A stretch of 64,000 nucleotides of DNA from Bacteroidia bacterium (GCA_030431525.1 JAUIJC010000007.1:57434-121433); one strand, 5' to 3'; shown: positions 45,315 through 53,392, numbered from the stretch's first letter. Numbers and translations are program-made. The notes: a model not told the origin generated them from the letters alone.

Positions 45315-45992
45315 ATGAATACCCTTTTGAACACTACCGATTATTCTATTCCTGAGCTTATCCTATTCTGTACGGGATGCTTCATGTGGATAGTGGTTTA
45401 CTTGATCTATGTCAAAAACATCTACAAGAATCAGTTTATCGAGATGCCTGTGATTGCCGCAGGTAGCAACTTTGCCTGGGAGTGGATTTGGGGCTTTGCT
45501 TTCCACACGGACATGGGTTTGTTATGTCAGTGGTTCTATCAGGCGTGGATTATTATTGATTTGTACATCATTTACGGTGTGTTCCGCTATGGCTATAAGC
45601 AGTTTGCTTTTGATTTTAGTCGCGAGAAAAGTGTGTGGATAACTTTGGCGAGTATCCTCTTCTTTTCCTGCATCTATTATTTCATGGTCGTCCAAGGGTT
45701 CGATACTTCTATTGGTTCCCACACGGCCTATGTCTGCCAGTTTATCCTGAGTGGATTCTATCTAGGTTTCATTATTTCCCGCAAGGATGTCGAAGGGTTT
45801 TCTCCAACAGCCAATTGGCTCAGGACTTATGGAACGGGGCTGATTTCCGTTTTCATGTTCCTGCATTATACAGGCGATTACTTGTTGCATACCCTTTGTG
45901 TGGGGTCGTTTGTGCTTGACAACCTTTTCCTCTACGTGTTCTACCAAAAGCGAAGGGAACAGCAGGTGGTATCTCCAACTTTAGCGGTCTAA
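45315..45992 (+). CDS. Seven-helix integral membrane protein resembling Pyr4/PaxB-family terpene cyclases
   Basis: 225 residues, almost all membrane-embedded, with about seven hydrophobic segments. Segment 2 carries MPVIAAGSNFAWEW, with N52 and E56, which fits the N-x-x-W-E motif of fungal Pyr4/PaxB meroterpenoid cyclases, followed by WIIIDLYIIYGVFRYG. The C-terminal helix has D202 in VLDNLFLYVFYQKRRE, at the place where Pyr4 has its second essential acidic residue. Pyr4-type enzymes protonate a prenyl epoxide or olefin to start cyclisation. The ATG at 45315 is chosen over a TTG at 45285. Only 3 bases separate it from the ThDP enzyme gene, and a UbiA prenyltransferase gene follows. The family call is from motif recognition alone; an unrelated 7-TM family remains possible. 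Confidence 0.6.
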   Translation: MNTLLNTTDYSIPELILFCTGCFMWIVVYLIYVKNIYKNQFIEMPVIAAGSNFAWEWIWGFAFHTDMGLLCQWFYQAWIIIDLYIIYGVFRYGYKQFAFDFSREKSVWITLASILFFSCIYYFMVVQGFDTSIGSHTAYVCQFILSGFYLGFIISRKDVEGFSPTANWLRTYGTGLISVFMFLHYTGDYLLHTLCVGSFVLDNLFLYVFYQKRREQQVVSPTLAV

Positions 45993-45995
45993 GCC

Positions 45996-47735
45996 ATGTT
46001 TTTCAGAAAGGAGTTTACGGGGGCGCAACTGGCGGTCATGGCCCTCGAACAGTTGGGGATAACCCATACGTTTGGGATTCCTGGTGTACACAACACTGAG
46101 CTTTATGACGAACTCGATCAATCTTCCAAGATTACTCCTGTTTTGGTGACGCATGAGCAGGGGGCGTCATTTATGGCGGATGCGGTGAGCAGGACCTCAT
46201 CAAGTGTTGGCTGTTTGGCCTTGGTGCCAGCAGCGGGTTTGACCCATGCTATGAGTGGAATAGGTGAGGCTTACCTGGACGGCATTCCCATGCTGGTCAT
46301 TACTGGCGGAATTAAGCGGACCTTAGGTAAGCATTACCAGTTGCATGAAATCAATCAGAAAAACATCGCGCAAGGTGTCACCAAAGCGCAGTTTCTGGTG
46401 GAGAGCCACGAGGAGGTGATGAATATATTGAGGGAAGTGTATAAGGTGGCGGTTTCGGGTGAGCCAGGACCAGTTTTGGTGGAAATCCCGTTCGAGGTGA
46501 TGAACTACAAGAAGTTTGTCGGTTCAGAGCCTATGATTGAACCTGTGGTACCGGAAAGACCTCAAGTGTCAAAAGAGCAAGTGAGGGCGGTGGTGAAGTG
46601 TCTGCAACAATCCCAGGCGCCTGCAATTTATGTGGGTTGGGGGGCAGTGAACGCTAAGGAAGAACTTGTTGCCTTGGCAGAGTTGCTTGGAGCTCCTGTG
46701 GCGACCACGCTTCAGGGTTTGGGCGCTTTTCCTGCGGATCATCCCTTGCATGTAGGGATGGGGTTTGGGGATGCCGGAGTACCTGCTGGGAGGAACGCCT
46801 TCAAAGGTCATGATTGTCTATTGGCCATTGGGTTGCGCTTTTCAGAGTTGGCGACTGGAAGTTATGGGTTGGATGTATCGGAGAATCTGATTCATATTGA
46901 CATCAACCCAGAGGTTTTTGACAAGAATTATCCCGCCAAGTTGAGCCTTTGTGGTGATGCCAAGGAGGTGTTGCAGTCCCTTTTGGAGGAGTTGTCGGAT
47001 ATGCCACAATTGGAGTCTACCACTCGTCAAGCGCAAATCGCTTCTGACAAACAAACTTATTTCGATTCGTGGCTAAAGGAGGATAAGGGTGAGTTGGTCA
47101 ATCCTGCTTTCTTCTTTAAGGCATTGCGTCAACAGTTGCCTTCTGATGCCATTGTGGTGACGGATGATGGCAATCATACTTTTTTGACGGCTGAGTTGAT
47201 GCCAATCCATAAGGGAGGGCAATTCATCTCTCCCACGGATTTCAACTGCATGGGCTATGCTATTCCTGCGGCGATTGGGGCAAAGTTGGCCAATCCCGAC
47301 AAGCAGGTGGTGGCGATTGTGGGAGATGGCGCCTTGTTGATGACGGGTATGGAGCTCCTGACGGCAACAGCTCGAAATCTAGGCATTATGGTGTTTGTCT
47401 TTGCAGATAGGGAACTGGGGCAGATTGGCCAGTTCCAAGGGTTGGTCTATGATAAGAAAACCTGTACCCAGTTGGGCATGGTGAATATTGAGGGATTGGC
47501 CCAAGCTACAGGCGCATATTTTGGGATGATGGAGACTTCCTCAGAAGCCTTGCCTGTGATTTCAGAAGCCTTTGAGGTTGCTCAACAAGGAAAGCCAGTT
47601 TTGGTTGAGGTGGCCATTGATTACAGTCGTAAGACATGCATGACCAAGGGGGCGGCCAAAGCCTCCTTTTCCCGTTTTCCACTCCGTGAAAAATTACGAT
47701 TTGTAGGAAGGGCCCTAAGCAGGAAGCTGTTCTGA
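45996..47735 (+). CDS. ThDP-dependent acetolactate-synthase-like enzyme
   Basis: 579 residues with the three-domain layout of the acetohydroxyacid synthase superfamily. Catalytic Glu54 in VTHEQGASFMADA activates the ThDP ring; FGIPGVHNTELYDEL is the N-terminal region, and the ThDP/Mg motif begins G443-D444-G445 (VAIVGDGALLMTGMELL). Where acetolactate synthases have NN at the end of that motif, this protein has A470-D471 (FVFADRELGQI), so it is a divergent member. No regulatory subunit and no ilv genes are nearby. It lies between a membrane-cyclase candidate and a prenyltransferase, so a carboligation or decarboxylation step on a small precursor is inferred, not shown. Confidence 0.85.
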   Translation: MFFRKEFTGAQLAVMALEQLGITHTFGIPGVHNTELYDELDQSSKITPVLVTHEQGASFMADAVSRTSSSVGCLALVPAAGLTHAMSGIGEAYLDGIPMLVITGGIKRTLGKHYQLHEINQKNIAQGVTKAQFLVESHEEVMNILREVYKVAVSGEPGPVLVEIPFEVMNYKKFVGSEPMIEPVVPERPQVSKEQVRAVVKCLQQSQAPAIYVGWGAVNAKEELVALAELLGAPVATTLQGLGAFPADHPLHVGMGFGDAGVPAGRNAFKGHDCLLAIGLRFSELATGSYGLDVSENLIHIDINPEVFDKNYPAKLSLCGDAKEVLQSLLEELSDMPQLESTTRQAQIASDKQTYFDSWLKEDKGELVNPAFFFKALRQQLPSDAIVVTDDGNHTFLTAELMPIHKGGQFISPTDFNCMGYAIPAAIGAKLANPDKQVVAIVGDGALLMTGMELLTATARNLGIMVFVFADRELGQIGQFQGLVYDKKTCTQLGMVNIEGLAQATGAYFGMMETSSEALPVISEAFEVAQQGKPVLVEVAIDYSRKTCMTKGAAKASFSRFPLREKLRFVGRALSRKLF

Positions 47736-47752
47736 ATTTTTATCCTTAGGAA

Positions 47753-48667
47753 ATGAAAGCTGTCATCTCTCTTTTTAAAATGTCCAGGCCATATAGCTTG
47801 TTTTATGTGGCCATGTTGGGTGTGCTTGGCCATTTGGCCGTGACAGAGGATTCAGGCGCTTTTAAAATGTTTCAGGCGGGGATGATTGGCCCTTCCATAT
47901 GGATTTTGGGGGTGGTCCTGAATGATTACCTGCACAGAAGGAGGGATGCGGTGGGGCGACCTGAGCGTACGCAGAAGAAAGGGCTGTTCTTCTATGGGTT
48001 CTGTTTTGGAGGCTTGGCTTTCACCTTTTTGCTTGCAGTATCTTCCATGCCGACGATGGGATACTGTTTTTTAGCCTTTCTTTTTTCAGCGCTCTACGGT
48101 ATGCTGAAATGCTATCCAGGTTTAGCATCCGTGTTTCGAGGTATGGCGGGTGGAGCTGTAGTGCTGGCGAGTACACAACAGTGGATACCTAGTTTTCCCG
48201 TTTGGTGCCTAGCCGTAGGGGTTAGCCTAATGGATGCTTCGGGGAATATTCTTGGAGATTATCGGGACCTGAAAATTGATTTGGCCTCAGGTACAAAAAC
48301 CCTTGCTACCACCTTGGGAAAAATGGGTTTATTGATGGTGTTGGGTTTTCACGCTATTGCCATAGTGGCTTTTCATCAAGCGTTTCATCTATCAATGCCG
48401 ATGGTGTTTGGACTGGTAGGATTGGGGTGGATTCCTTTTTTGATGAAAGATGCTTTCAAGCATATTGCCTACCTCCTTTGGAAATATTTTGTAGTGCTGG
48501 TTGTTCTTGGTTTCTACCATCAGTATTCCCTAGTGTACACGACCATGGTGTTTATGGTGGCTTCAGTAGGGTGGTATTTTTGGATACATAAAACAATTCC
48601 CTCTCTGCCAATGCTGGTGGAGCATGAATGGCAAAGAGGGAAACGTAGGTTGCGTTTTTGGCGCTAA
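47753..48667 (+). CDS. UbiA-family membrane prenyltransferase with an altered first metal motif
   Basis: 304 residues with about eight to nine membrane helices. Motif 1 is N57-D58-x-x-H61-x-x-x-D65 in LNDYLHRRRDAVGRPER, where the family normally has Asp in place of His61. Motif 2 is GDYRDLKIDLASGTKTLAT with D169, D172 and D176. UbiA enzymes transfer a prenyl chain from its diphosphate to an aromatic or other acceptor in the membrane. The gene follows the ThDP enzyme by 17 bases and ends 14 bases before the stop of the convergent HAD gene. It differs from menaquinone MenA in context, as no men genes are near. The acceptor is unknown. Confidence 0.88.
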   Translation: MKAVISLFKMSRPYSLFYVAMLGVLGHLAVTEDSGAFKMFQAGMIGPSIWILGVVLNDYLHRRRDAVGRPERTQKKGLFFYGFCFGGLAFTFLLAVSSMPTMGYCFLAFLFSALYGMLKCYPGLASVFRGMAGGAVVLASTQQWIPSFPVWCLAVGVSLMDASGNILGDYRDLKIDLASGTKTLATTLGKMGLLMVLGFHAIAIVAFHQAFHLSMPMVFGLVGLGWIPFLMKDAFKHIAYLLWKYFVVLVVLGFYHQYSLVYTTMVFMVASVGWYFWIHKTIPSLPMLVEHEWQRGKRRLRFWR

Positions 48668-48681
48668 GTTGTGGGGGATTT

Positions 48682-49266
48682 TTACTTCACAGACTGATAA
48701 AGCCGAATATCCGTAGCAATCATACCAGCTTCCTTGGCAGCCACTAACCCAGGGTCGCCATCCTCAAATACCTCACAGAATTGTGGCTCGACATTAATGA
48801 GCTCGGCGCATTTCAGGAAAGTCTCAGGGTGTGGTTTTGTTTTTTCCACGTCATCGCTGGAAACGATGATGTCAAAGTATTTGTCGAAGCCTGTGGCCTC
48901 CAAGGTGCGCTCTACGGTGTGGCGCATTCCGCCAGAACCAATGGCCATCGGAAGTTCGCCGTGGTATTTAATGGCCAAGTCAGCAACGCCAGGCATAGGC
49001 TTGCATTCATGCAGGAAATCGAAAAACTTCTCCTCCTTTTTGTGGCCGACTTCATTCGGGTCGTGAGGGAGTCCTAATTTTTTAATGAGCAGGTCAAAGA
49101 CCACCAAGGTGGGCATGCCAGCGCATTCATAAAAGAAGTCCAATGGGAACTCAAAGCCGTACTCCGCGCATACCGCCTGACAAGCTTTGTAGTGGGCGGG
49201 CATGGTATTGATAAGGGTGCCGTCAAGGTCAAAAATCAGTCCTTTGGCATTTGGATGGATATTCAT
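48682..49266 (-). CDS. HAD-family phosphatase/phosphomutase (beta-phosphoglucomutase-like)
   Basis: 194 residues from MNIHPNAKGLIFDLDGTL. HAD motif I DLDGT carries the nucleophile Asp; IGSGGMRHTVE is the motif-II region, VEKTKPHPETF motif III and CEVFEDGDPGLVAAKEAGM motif IV. The cap type fits beta-PGM-like phosphatases. It is the last gene of the minus-strand ispD-ispH series, separated from ispH by a repeat array. The frame is open to 49326, but the extra codons fall in the repeat region, so the ATG at 49266 is used. The substrate is not deducible. Confidence 0.88.
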   Translation of the reverse strand: MNIHPNAKGLIFDLDGTLINTMPAHYKACQAVCAEYGFEFPLDFFYECAGMPTLVVFDLLIKKLGLPHDPNEVGHKKEEKFFDFLHECKPMPGVADLAIKYHGELPMAIGSGGMRHTVERTLEATGFDKYFDIIVSSDDVEKTKPHPETFLKCAELINVEPQFCEVFEDGDPGLVAAKEAGMIATDIRLYQSVK

Positions 49267-49288
49267 AAGAGTTATTGTTTTTGGGATA

Positions 49289-49368
49289 CAGGTATCAAGT
49301 ATCACGACACAAGAGTCAGCTGTCATCTATCTTGCTAACTGCTAACTGCTAACTGCTAACTGCTAACT
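49289..49368. repeat. Mixed heptad repeat: TATCAAG words plus five perfect GCTAACT units
   Basis: TATCAAGTATCA lies near 49293; GCTAACT is repeated five times at 49334-49368. The array ends 3 bases before the ispH stop codon (TGA on the minus strand at 49372-49374), the same position relative to a TGA as the 13-copy array at rarA. Confidence 0.88.
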
Positions 49369-49371
49369 GTA

Positions 49372-50604
49372 TCAGCTGTATTGCTTACCAATTTCTTTAA
49401 CCACCTCTTCAGGTGATTTTGTTCCCTCAAAAAGGTTGACAACGGTTTGGATGACTTCATCAACCATGGCGTCCGGGCAAGAGGCGCCGGAGGTGATGAG
49501 AATGTCTATTTTCTCCTTTTCAGGGAGATAATTGTTGGTGTTCAACTCGTTTTTGTTGTGGAAATCAAAGTGGCTGATTTCCTCCTTGGAAAGGATTTTT
49601 GAGGAAGAGGAGATGAAATAGGTTGGCAATTTTTCCTCACAAAGCTCTACCAAATGGGAGGTGTTTGAACTGTTGTATCCGCCAACAACAATGGCCAAAT
49701 CAGCATTCTGTTCCAACATGCCATAGACGGCACCTTGGTTGTCGGAGGTGGCGTAGCAAAGTGTGTCGCGGGTATCAGCGAAGTGCTCTTTGATGTTTTC
49801 CTTGCCGTACTTCTTTTCAAGGGTTTCCCGTAGGAAATCAGAGATGGCTTGAGTTTCCGTGGCCAGCATGGTGGTTTGGTTTACTACGCCGATGCGGTCC
49901 AAGTCTTTTTCCACATCAAATCCCTCTGAAAACCGGTCCTCAAAAATGGTGTAGAATTCCTCCTTAGGGATTTCTCCCAACATGATTTTCGCCAAGGTTT
50001 CGGCTTCTTTCATGTTTTGGATTACCAAGGCACCTGCGTTTGCCTTGCTGTGCGAGAAGGTGGCGCGGGTTTCCTCGTGGTAGCGTTTGCCGTGGATGAT
50101 GATGCTGTAATCATCATTTCCCAGTTTGGCTGATTTTTTCCACACCCGTTCTACAAATGGGCAGGTGGTGTCGTAGTTATGCACCTCGATGCCGATATCC
50201 TTGAGTTTTTGCTCAATTTCCAAGGTGGTTCCGAAGGCGGGAACCACAACGATATCATCCTTGGTGAGTTCCTCCCAAGGAATAAACTGCTCGCCCTTGG
50301 TGTCCATGATGAACTGGATGCCCATCTCCTCAAGGTCTTGGTTCACCTTGGGATTGTGGATCATCTCGCTCAGGAGAAAGATGCGTTTGTCTGGGTTGTC
50401 GTTGAGGATGCGGTAAACAATTTCGATGGCGTTCTCCACGCCAAAGCAAAAGCCGAAGTGCCTTGCGGCCCAGAAGCGCACCGGACCAAAGTCCAATGGC
50501 GTAGGGGTGAAGTCCTTTTTCATCTTGTCGCTGAGTTTCCGCAACTCTTTGACTTTGGAGATGATTGGGCTTTTGTAAATGACGGGAATATCGAATTGTT
50601 TCAT
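49372..50604 (-). CDS. ispH: 4-hydroxy-3-methylbut-2-enyl diphosphate reductase, plant/cyanobacterial-size form
   Basis: Last step of the MEP pathway: makes IPP and DMAPP with a [4Fe-4S] cluster. 410 residues, about 90 more than E. coli IspH, with the longer N-terminal and internal segments of plant and cyanobacterial enzymes. Cluster cysteines are at C53 (HFGFCFGVENA), in TTCPFVERVW and in GASCPDAMVDE; the TSHLVEL motif and the catalytic Glu region (NQTTMLATET) are visible. It lies downstream of ispD with a heptad hairpin between. Its products would feed the facing prenyltransferase operon as well as general isoprenoids. Confidence 0.96.
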   Translation of the reverse strand: MKQFDIPVIYKSPIISKVKELRKLSDKMKKDFTPTPLDFGPVRFWAARHFGFCFGVENAIEIVYRILNDNPDKRIFLLSEMIHNPKVNQDLEEMGIQFIMDTKGEQFIPWEELTKDDIVVVPAFGTTLEIEQKLKDIGIEVHNYDTTCPFVERVWKKSAKLGNDDYSIIIHGKRYHEETRATFSHSKANAGALVIQNMKEAETLAKIMLGEIPKEEFYTIFEDRFSEGFDVEKDLDRIGVVNQTTMLATETQAISDFLRETLEKKYGKENIKEHFADTRDTLCYATSDNQGAVYGMLEQNADLAIVVGGYNSSNTSHLVELCEEKLPTYFISSSSKILSKEEISHFDFHNKNELNTNNYLPEKEKIDILITSGASCPDAMVDEVIQTVVNLFEGTKSPEEVVKEIGKQYS

Positions 50605-50618
50605 TTTTCAAGTATTGG

Positions 50619-50688
50619 GTATCAAGTAGTAAGACACAAGTATCAAGATATGTGGGAATCTTGATACCTGCGTCTTGCTACTTGCTAC
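50619..50688. repeat. Heptad-phased hairpin between ispD and ispH, overlapping the ispD 3' end
   Basis: Left words TATCAAG, TAGTAAG, ACACAAG, TATCAAG run in exact 7-base steps from 50620 to 50647; right arm 50658-50688 pairs with them over 31 positions with a few mismatches and an 8-base loop. The right arm covers the last 11 bases of ispD, including its TAG stop, so the repeat supplies the end of that reading frame. Confidence 0.9.
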
Positions 50689-51349
50689 TATTCAAAAAAG
50701 CCTCTGCCACCACCAAATCTTCGGGTGTGGTGAGTTTAATGTTTTTGTAATCGCCCTCGATAAGGGTGATGGAGTGACCGGCGAATTCATACACGCTGGC
50801 GTCGTCAGTGAAGGCCTCTTGGTAGCCTGATGCAAAGGCCTCTTTTAGTTTTCCAACGGGAAAGGTCTGTGGCGTTTGAATCAATCGGTAGGCACTGCGC
50901 TCCACCGCCTTGTTACCTTCACGATCCACCTCGCGGATGGAGTCTTTTAAAGGTACAGAAACGACTGCGCTTCCTTTTTCCTTGGCGGTTTCGAATCCTA
51001 ATGCGATGGTTTCGAGTTCAATAAATGGGCGAACACCGTCGTGGATGGCCACATAGCCTTGGTCGTCATTGATGGTTTTCAATCCGTTTTCCACAGAATG
51101 GTAACGGGTTTGTCCGCCCATCACGGTGATGATGTCTGCCTGAAAGCTGTGCTTTTCGCAAAGCTCCTCCCAAAGGGGAATGTCCTTTTGGGGAAGCACA
51201 AGGATGATGTTCAGCTTTTCTGGGAATTCAGCGAAGCGTTCGATGGTGTGCATCAAAATGGGTTTACCCTGCAACTCAATGAATTGCTTGGGCAGTTCGC
51301 TTTGCATGCGGGATCCGCTTCCTCCGGCAACGATGACGACGTGATACAT
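50678..51349 (-). CDS. ispD: 2-C-methyl-D-erythritol 4-phosphate cytidylyltransferase
   Basis: Third step of the MEP pathway: couples MEP to CTP. 223 residues. Nucleotide-binding loop VVIVAGGSGSRMQSELPKQF at the N-terminus, GGQTRYHSVENGL, AIHDGVRPF and QTPQTF motifs are all present. The last codons (NSSK and TAG) are made of heptad repeat words. It is divergent from purK, with a repeat hairpin between; ispH follows on the same strand. Confidence 0.97.
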   Translation of the reverse strand: MYHVVIVAGGSGSRMQSELPKQFIELQGKPILMHTIERFAEFPEKLNIILVLPQKDIPLWEELCEKHSFQADIITVMGGQTRYHSVENGLKTINDDQGYVAIHDGVRPFIELETIALGFETAKEKGSAVVSVPLKDSIREVDREGNKAVERSAYRLIQTPQTFPVGKLKEAFASGYQEAFTDDASVYEFAGHSITLIEGDYKNIKLTTPEDLVVAEAFLNSSK

Positions 51350-51363
51350 TTGCAGTTATCAGT

Positions 51364-51453
51364 GAACAGTTATCGGTTATCAACTAACAGTTATCATGAA
51401 AATGCAAAGAACCCCAATGGGGATAACTGTTAACTGATAACTGATAACTGTTC
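51364..51453. repeat. Heptad-phased hairpin in the ispD-purK divergent gap, ACAGTTA/TCAGTTA family
   Basis: Arms 51364-51395 and 51422-51453 pair over 32 positions with about four mismatches. Words such as ACAGTTA and TCAGTTA recur every 7 bases. The right arm ends 2 bases before the purK -7 box, so a hairpin here would touch the promoter region. Confidence 0.9.
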
Positions 51454-51455
51454 CG

Positions 51456-51463
51456 TACCTTTG
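51456..51463 (+). promoter_or_regulatory. Probable purK promoter, TACCTTTG
   Basis: TAnnTTTG match followed by TGACAAAG, 68 bases before the purK ATG and immediately after a repeat hairpin. Confidence 0.6.
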
Positions 51464-51531
51464 TGACAAAGATACGGCTTAAGTCTTGGTCGTATTCCGA
51501 TGATTCTTAAAAATCCCCATATTCTCGGTCG

Positions 51532-52671
51532 ATGTTCTATAGAGATTTCAAGCTTGGTGTCCTTGGCGGTGGTCAGTTGGGACGTATGTTGATGCGTTCG
51601 TGCACGAACTTCAATGTGTTTACCAAAATGATGGACCCTGATCCGCAGGCGCCATCCAATGGAATTGCCAACGAGTTTGTCAACGGTTCATTAACGGATT
51701 TCGATAACGTTTATGCCTTCGGCAAGACGGTGGACTTATTGACTATCGAAATTGAGAACGTGAATGTGGAGGCTTTGGAAAAGCTGGAGGCCGAGGGCGT
51801 AAAAGTGGCTCCTCAACCATCCGTCATCAAGATTATCCAAGACAAGCGCTTGCAAAAGCAGTTCTATAAGGACCACGGCATTCCAACCGCTGACTTTGTA
51901 TTGACGGACAATGCTGAGGAAGTGGCCAAGAATGTGGATTTCCTTCCTGCCTTTAACAAATTGGGAAAAGGTGGTTACGATGGTGGCGGTGTTGTTCGTT
52001 TGGATTCCGAGGCTGATTTGAAAGTGGCCTTTGAAGCGCCAAGCCTCTTGGAGAAGCTTGTTGATTTCGACAAGGAAATCTCGGTGATTGTCGCCCGCAA
52101 TGCGGATGGCCAAGTGCGTGCCTTCCCAGCTGTGGAAATGGTAGCTGATCCACGCTACAACTTGGTGGATTACTTGATTTCTCCTGCGGACATTGCTCCA
52201 AAGGTGGAGAAAAAGGCTGAGGAAATCGCCGTACAGGTGATTGAGGCTTTCCAAATGGAAGGTTTGTTGGCTGTTGAGCTATTCGTTACCAAAGACGGTG
52301 AGGTATTGGTGAATGAGGTTGCTCCTCGTCCGCACAATAGTGGTCACCAAACCATTAACGGCAATTACGTCTCGCAATATGAGCAGATGCTTCGTGCGAT
52401 CTTGAACTTGCCGTTGGGCGCCACGGATTTGAAAAGTCCTTCGGCTATGGTGAATTTGCTGGGTGCTGAAGGTTATACCGGACCAGTGGTTTATCAAGGT
52501 GTTGAGGAAGCCTTGAAAATTGACGGTGTTAACCTCTTCCTTTATGGAAAGACCGTGACCAAGCCGTCCCGTAAAATGGGCCATATCACCATCATTGACG
52601 AGGAGGTGGATAAATTGATTGACAAGGTTAATGAAGTGAAGGCCTTGGTGAAGGTTGTTTCTGAGAAATAA
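51532..52671 (+). CDS. purK: N5-carboxyaminoimidazole ribonucleotide synthase
   Basis: Purine synthesis: ATP-dependent carboxylation of AIR with bicarbonate. 379 residues. N-terminal KLGVLGGGQLGRML, ATP-grasp segments FNKLGKGGYDGGGVV and ELFVTKDGEVLVNEVAPRPHNSGHQT (in adjoining motifs), as in the PurK family. purE follows on the same strand across a composite repeat hairpin. Confidence 0.97.
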   Translation: MFYRDFKLGVLGGGQLGRMLMRSCTNFNVFTKMMDPDPQAPSNGIANEFVNGSLTDFDNVYAFGKTVDLLTIEIENVNVEALEKLEAEGVKVAPQPSVIKIIQDKRLQKQFYKDHGIPTADFVLTDNAEEVAKNVDFLPAFNKLGKGGYDGGGVVRLDSEADLKVAFEAPSLLEKLVDFDKEISVIVARNADGQVRAFPAVEMVADPRYNLVDYLISPADIAPKVEKKAEEIAVQVIEAFQMEGLLAVELFVTKDGEVLVNEVAPRPHNSGHQTINGNYVSQYEQMLRAILNLPLGATDLKSPSAMVNLLGAEGYTGPVVYQGVEEALKIDGVNLFLYGKTVTKPSRKMGHITIIDEEVDKLIDKVNEVKALVKVVSEK

Positions 52672-52672
52672 G

Positions 52673-52785
52673 GCGTTAGACATCTGTACAATGTATCGTG
52701 TATTATGTACAATGATTGTCCCACTGTTGAGGTCATTGTACATGATACATTGTACTTGATACAAAAGTGTCTGAAATCTAACGTC
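52673..52785. repeat. Composite nested hairpin in the purK-purE gap
   Basis: Outer arms GCGTTAGACA and TCTAACGTC belong to the AGACGTT family; inside them lie words TACAATG, TATCGTG, TATTATG, TACAATG in exact 7-base steps (52687-52714), paired with TCATTGTACATGATACA and further units on the right. It is one repeat family inside another. Confidence 0.85.
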
Positions 52786-52801
52786 TTCCAAATAAAGCAT
52801 T

Positions 52802-53299
52802 ATGCCACAAGTAGGAATTATTATGGGCAGTAAGTCGGACTTGCCAGTGATGCAAGCCGCTGCCGATGTGCTCAAGGAATTGGGTGTTGACTTGGAGATG
52901 ACGGTTGTTTCCGCTCACCGCACGCCAGAGCGTATGTTTGAATACGCCAAGTCGGCCAAGGACCGTGGTTTGAAGGCGATTATTGCTGGAGCTGGTGGCG
53001 CCGCACATTTGCCAGGCATGGTGGCTTCCATGACCACACTTCCAGTGATTGGCGTTCCAGTCCTTTCCAGTAACTCTATTGATGGCTGGGATTCGATTCT
53101 GTCGATTTTACAGATGCCAGGTGGTATTCCTGTGGCTACTGTGGCTTTGGATGGTGCGAAGAACGCTGGCATTTTGGCCGCTCGTATCGTTGGCGCTTTT
53201 GATGAGAAAGTGTCTCAAAACTTGGCTGATTTTGCCCAGCAAATGACCGACAAGGTGATGGGTACTGTGGAAGAGGTGGAAAACTCAGTCAAAAGCTGA
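52802..53299 (+). CDS. purE: N5-carboxyaminoimidazole ribonucleotide mutase, class I PurE
   Basis: Purine synthesis: converts N5-CAIR to CAIR. 165 residues. Signature segments [13 protein letters not shown] near the N-terminus, [28 protein letters not shown] and [31 protein letters not shown] (in adjoining motifs). Class I, pairing with the PurK product. Its TGA stop runs into the next repeat hairpin. Confidence 0.97.
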   Translation: MPQVGIIMGSKSDLPVMQAAADVLKELGVDLEMTVVSAHRTPERMFEYAKSAKDRGLKAIIAGAGGAAHLPGMVASMTTLPVIGVPVLSSNSIDGWDSILSILQMPGGIPVATVALDGAKNAGILAARIVGAFDEKVSQNLADFAQQMTDKVMGTVEEVENSVKS

Positions 53300-53300
53300 T

Positions 53301-53387
53301 GATCAGTTATCAGTTAACGGTTATCAGTTACCAGCGTTTAGGGCTTGGGCTGTTGATAACTGTTAACTGCTAACTGCTAACTGTATC
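53301..53387. repeat. Heptad-phased hairpin in the purE-mgsA gap, ACAGTTA/TCAGTTA family
   Basis: Left words GATCAGTTATCAGTTAACGG and right words GTTGATAACTGTTAACTGC with two GCTAACT-like units pair imperfectly over about 35 positions. It starts 2 bases after the purE stop and ends 6 bases before the mgsA start. Confidence 0.88.
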
Positions 53388-53392
53388 AAGTT

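Noticed and set aside
47753..48667. Reading the UbiA-type gene as menaquinone MenA or ubiquinone UbiA
   Set aside because: No men or ubi genes nearby, an altered metal motif, and a tight operon with a cyclase-like and a ThDP gene argue for another acceptor; not excluded completely.
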